Shown: piece by piece, positions 31,275 through 33,252 of the stretch
Layout: every line of letters starts with the position of its first letter
How positions within the stretch are numbered: the first letter of the stretch is position 1
NCBI GenBank assembly: GCA_003487805.1
Contig: DNNE01000046.1
Location: forward strand, 4,340-37,591
From: Blastocatellia bacterium
GTDB taxonomy: Bacteria > Acidobacteriota > Blastocatellia > Pyrinomonadales > Pyrinomonadaceae
DNA length: 33,252 nucleotides
Reading direction: 5' to 3'
The notes under the pieces: generated by a model
Database searches by the model: none
Seen by the model: only the letters and a program-made list of their open reading frames with translations
Told to the model about the DNA's origin: nothing
Position numbers and translations under genes: made by a program

Positions 31275-31523
31275 ATGGCTCAAGTTCGAATCACGGTTAG
31301 CGAGGTGTCTAAGGAAATGGGGATTCCAACCCCGTTCGCGCTAGCGCGAAAAACGGGCCTAAATTACGCGATTTGTTATCGCCTTTGGCACGAGCAGTCG
31401 ACGCGTGTCAGCTTACCCACCTTGGCACGTTTGTGTCAGGTTCTAGGAACGCGTCCAGGAGAGTTGTTGAGCTATTCAGAGAAAAAGCGAAGCAAGCCAA
31501 AGAAATCCCGAAGCGGTACGTAA
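31275..31523 (+). CDS. XRE-family helix-turn-helix regulator, C-protein-like
   Basis: An 82-residue DNA-binding protein. The Cro/C1-type fold covers about 8-68. The HTH reads PFALARKTGLNYAICYRLWH, then LPTLARLCQVLGTRPGELLSY, the usual end of small XRE or HTH_26 proteins. The tail is a basic KKRSKPKKSR segment. The methyltransferase starts 32 bp on. Controllers of this size and position time the expression of restriction-modification genes, so an analogous role is likely. No ribosome binding site is obvious. The palindrome upstream is its probable target. Confidence 0.87.
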   Translation: MAQVRITVSEVSKEMGIPTPFALARKTGLNYAICYRLWHEQSTRVSLPTLARLCQVLGTRPGELLSYSEKKRSKPKKSRSGT

Positions 31524-31555
31524 CGGCGGTTAGTGGTAAATCTGGAGGCGAGAGT

Positions 31556-32758
31556 ATGACTATCCAAATGACAACTGCAGATGCGGGACTCAAGGGTGTT
31601 ACAGCTGAGCGCTTCTTGTCCGCCGTAAGCGACCGTGAACCAGTCTCAGGCCTGACGCACACCTTCTACCGCTACCCGGCCAGGTTCTCACCTGCTTTTG
31701 CTCGGACAGCTATAGAATTATTTACAGATGCCGGCGATCTAGTTTTCGACGGCTTCATGGGCGGCGCGACGAGCCTTGTAGAGGCCCGCGTCCTTGGCCG
31801 AAAATCCATCGGAACTGATGTAAGCGAGCTCGCCGCGTTTGTTGGCAGAGTGAAGACTACTTCCCTTTCCGATTGCGATCTCGAAAGGATAGCTAAATGG
31901 GGCAATTCGTTAAGCGAGACGTTGAACTTACATCATACAGCGTCTCGCGCACGAAAATGGATTAGTGAAGGATATCAGCGCAACATTAATACGTTTGAAA
32001 CTTGGCGGATCCGCAAATCGCTCGAACTCGCGTTATCGAGGATCAACGAATTAGAGACAATGGCGCAACAGGAGTTTGCTCGATGTGCCCTACTGAATTG
32101 TGGCCAATGGGCGCTTGACTGCCGCACGACCATCCCAACCTCTAGGGAATTCCGGGTTAAGCTTCAATCCATCTTTACAGAAATGATCGCCGGCGCCCGA
32201 GAGTATGCTCGAGTAGCTCAACAGGTTGACACGCTTTGCATTCACCGATCCGTCATAGGCGTTGAAAAGGACGTCACTATCGCGGCCCAAGGCGCCCCTC
32301 GGTTAATCCTTCTATCACCGCCTTACCCCGGGGTATACGTGCTGTACCATCGGTGGAAGGTCCAGGGCCGAAGGGAAACTCCAGCTCCATTCTGGATAGC
32401 CAATAGCTTAGACGGCAGCGGAATGGCTTACTACACACTTGGCGATCGGAAGCAGCAGAAGCTACGGCGATATTTCGCCGAAATCAAACAAGCGTTCACT
32501 TCGTTGGCTAAGGTAGCTAATGATGATAGTTGGGTAGTTCAGATGGTAGGGTTCTCAAATCCATCGTGGCAGTTGCCAAAATACTTGAAGACGTTGGAAC
32601 AAGCAGGCCTCACGGAGATAAAATTCTCGGACTTAGCTAACTCTCGTGACGGAAGGTTATGGCGAAACGTGCCGAACAGGAAATGGTTTGCCGCATATCA
32701 GCACACAGCTCAGTCGACGGCCCGGGAGGTAGTTCTCTTCCACAAACTCTTGCGCTAG
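31556..32758 (+). CDS. Amino-type (N4-cytosine/N6-adenine) DNA methyltransferase
   Basis: 400 residues from the ATG at 31556, which has GGAGG seven bases upstream; the frame is open back to 31373 only as an overlap with the regulator. Motif X-like YRYPARFSP (38-46) comes first, then motif I DGFMGGATS (65-73) with the S-adenosylmethionine-binding GTDVSELAAF after it. A long central region (80-245) follows, then the catalytic motif IV SPPY (254-257) and IKQAFTSLAKVANDDSWVVQMVG. SPPY points to exocyclic amino methylation, often N4-cytosine. Motif I departs from DPFxGxG: Pro is Gly and the last Gly is Ala. The order X-I-IV differs from the common beta class. No endonuclease gene is seen inside the window. 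Confidence 0.87.
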   Translation: MTIQMTTADAGLKGVTAERFLSAVSDREPVSGLTHTFYRYPARFSPAFARTAIELFTDAGDLVFDGFMGGATSLVEARVLGRKSIGTDVSELAAFVGRVKTTSLSDCDLERIAKWGNSLSETLNLHHTASRARKWISEGYQRNINTFETWRIRKSLELALSRINELETMAQQEFARCALLNCGQWALDCRTTIPTSREFRVKLQSIFTEMIAGAREYARVAQQVDTLCIHRSVIGVEKDVTIAAQGAPRLILLSPPYPGVYVLYHRWKVQGRRETPAPFWIANSLDGSGMAYYTLGDRKQQKLRRYFAEIKQAFTSLAKVANDDSWVVQMVGFSNPSWQLPKYLKTLEQAGLTEIKFSDLANSRDGRLWRNVPNRKWFAAYQHTAQSTAREVVLFHKLLR

Positions 32759-33252
32759 GTTGCTTCTCCGGAAGCGGTCATCGCCACGGCTTCTTGAACT
32801 TCCAAATCGCCCAAGGAGTCAATTAAGGGCAACAACACGGCTGAAGCGGCGCGGCAAAACTGATCAACCTTGTCCTCGATGTTCGGCCCCGAAGCTTCTT
32901 CTCTCTTCCCATCGCTCCCCTCTTCGCTCGTTACCTCTTTGGTCTTTGACTGACGATCTTCCTGTAACAGTGCAAGCCCTAGAAGAACCATTCCGTAAAT
33001 GAAGCGCGCGCGAATAACGTCTGCATCCTTTTTCGTGGCCTTCAACTCCGTACCTAAGTAAACGTTATCCATGTTGATGTAGAAATCATAAACATCACGT
33101 TCTTCAGGGCTATTGCCATTGCTGTTATTCTCACCGTCGGCAGAGGCAGTGCCAGCGTGTTTTATCCGTAGCGCTGTAAACTTATCAAAATGCGGAGTGT
33201 GGTTTTCCCAATCATTGCTGAATACACGAGTGATGTTCGGTAGAGCTATCCC
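32755..33252 (-). CDS. C-terminal part of an unidentified protein, cut by the window edge
   Basis: 165 codons are open from the right edge to TGA at 32755; the real start lies outside. The visible part begins GIALPNITRVFSNDWENHTP and continues FDKFTALRIKHAG, then a Ser/Asn/Gly linker, then YDFYINMDNVYLGTELK, then a hydrophobic helix (FIYGMVLLGLALL) and a charged tail. The stop overlaps the methyltransferase stop by four bases, tail to tail. The pattern recalls the C-terminal half of large GHKL-type ATPases (MORC/MutL-like) reported in restriction-modification islands, but I cannot confirm this from the fragment. ATG 33072 is an internal Met, not the start. Confidence 0.75.
   Translation of the reverse strand, partial: GIALPNITRVFSNDWENHTPHFDKFTALRIKHAGTASADGENNSNGNSPEERDVYDFYINMDNVYLGTELKATKKDADVIRARFIYGMVLLGLALLQEDRQSKTKEVTSEEGSDGKREEASGPNIEDKVDQFCRAASAVLLPLIDSLGDLEVQEAVAMTASGEAT

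Noticed and set aside
30808..31300. Short Cys/Ser/Arg-rich frames in the gap before the XRE gene
   Set aside because: No ribosome binding sites, no protein-like pattern, and hairpins explain the sequence better.
31373..31555. N-terminal extension of the methyltransferase
   Set aside because: It lies in the overlap with the XRE gene; the ATG at 31556 has a good ribosome binding site and motif X begins soon after.
1..33252. CRISPR arrays, tRNA/rRNA genes, IS transposases, integrases
   Set aside because: No regularly spaced repeats, cloverleaf-like sequence or transposase/integrase motifs were seen on either strand.

Overview
The window looks like a chromosome segment of an Acidobacteriota-type bacterium, most likely the Blastocatellia/Pyrinomonadales group. 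This placement is inferred from a moderately high GC content, the mix of genes (ECF sigma/anti-sigma unit, fused LptF-LptG, NamZ-like DUF1343 protein, FN3/RHS secreted proteins) and several palindromic intergenic repeats. No rRNA or tRNA gene was found to confirm it.

Left part (1-21,000) is mainly housekeeping DNA in short operons. On the minus strand are an ECF sigma factor with its translationally coupled zinc-finger anti-sigma factor and a downstream secreted protein, a DUF402 protein, a transaldolase followed by an orphan ABC ATPase, hslV-hslU with an FN3 lipoprotein-like gene, and metK-ahcY (activated methyl cycle). On the plus strand are a secreted Q/R-rich repeat protein, a class-I glutamine amidotransferase/SDR/NamZ-like operon, an operon of a small polytopic protein, a 57-residue membrane protein, recO and a double-length lptF/lptG, and two small proteins. 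Intergenic gaps hold striking palindromes: a perfect 33-bp inverted repeat at 6909-7009, a 17-bp stem between metK and ahcY, twin 8-bp hairpins at 18274-18312, and a composite inverted repeat at 3371-3473.

Right part (21,464-33,252) is accessory. A secreted fibre-like protein with GIGTTSP repeats precedes a very large RHS/YD-repeat gene. The RHS gene is broken by a frame change near 24838 and carries an inserted FN3/ITELR/DUF4214 block just before its RHS core. Two small genes (a DUF3592 membrane protein and a lipoprotein) and a frameshifted small gene follow. Next is about 600 bp without convincing genes. It contains a cluster of hairpins whose wobble pattern favours a minus-strand structured RNA. 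The window ends with an XRE-type regulator (with a palindromic candidate operator), an unusual amino-type DNA methyltransferase and a convergent gene cut by the window edge. Together these look like one end of a restriction or anti-phage module and are the best candidate for something undescribed.

All calls come from reading the sequence; no database search was run.
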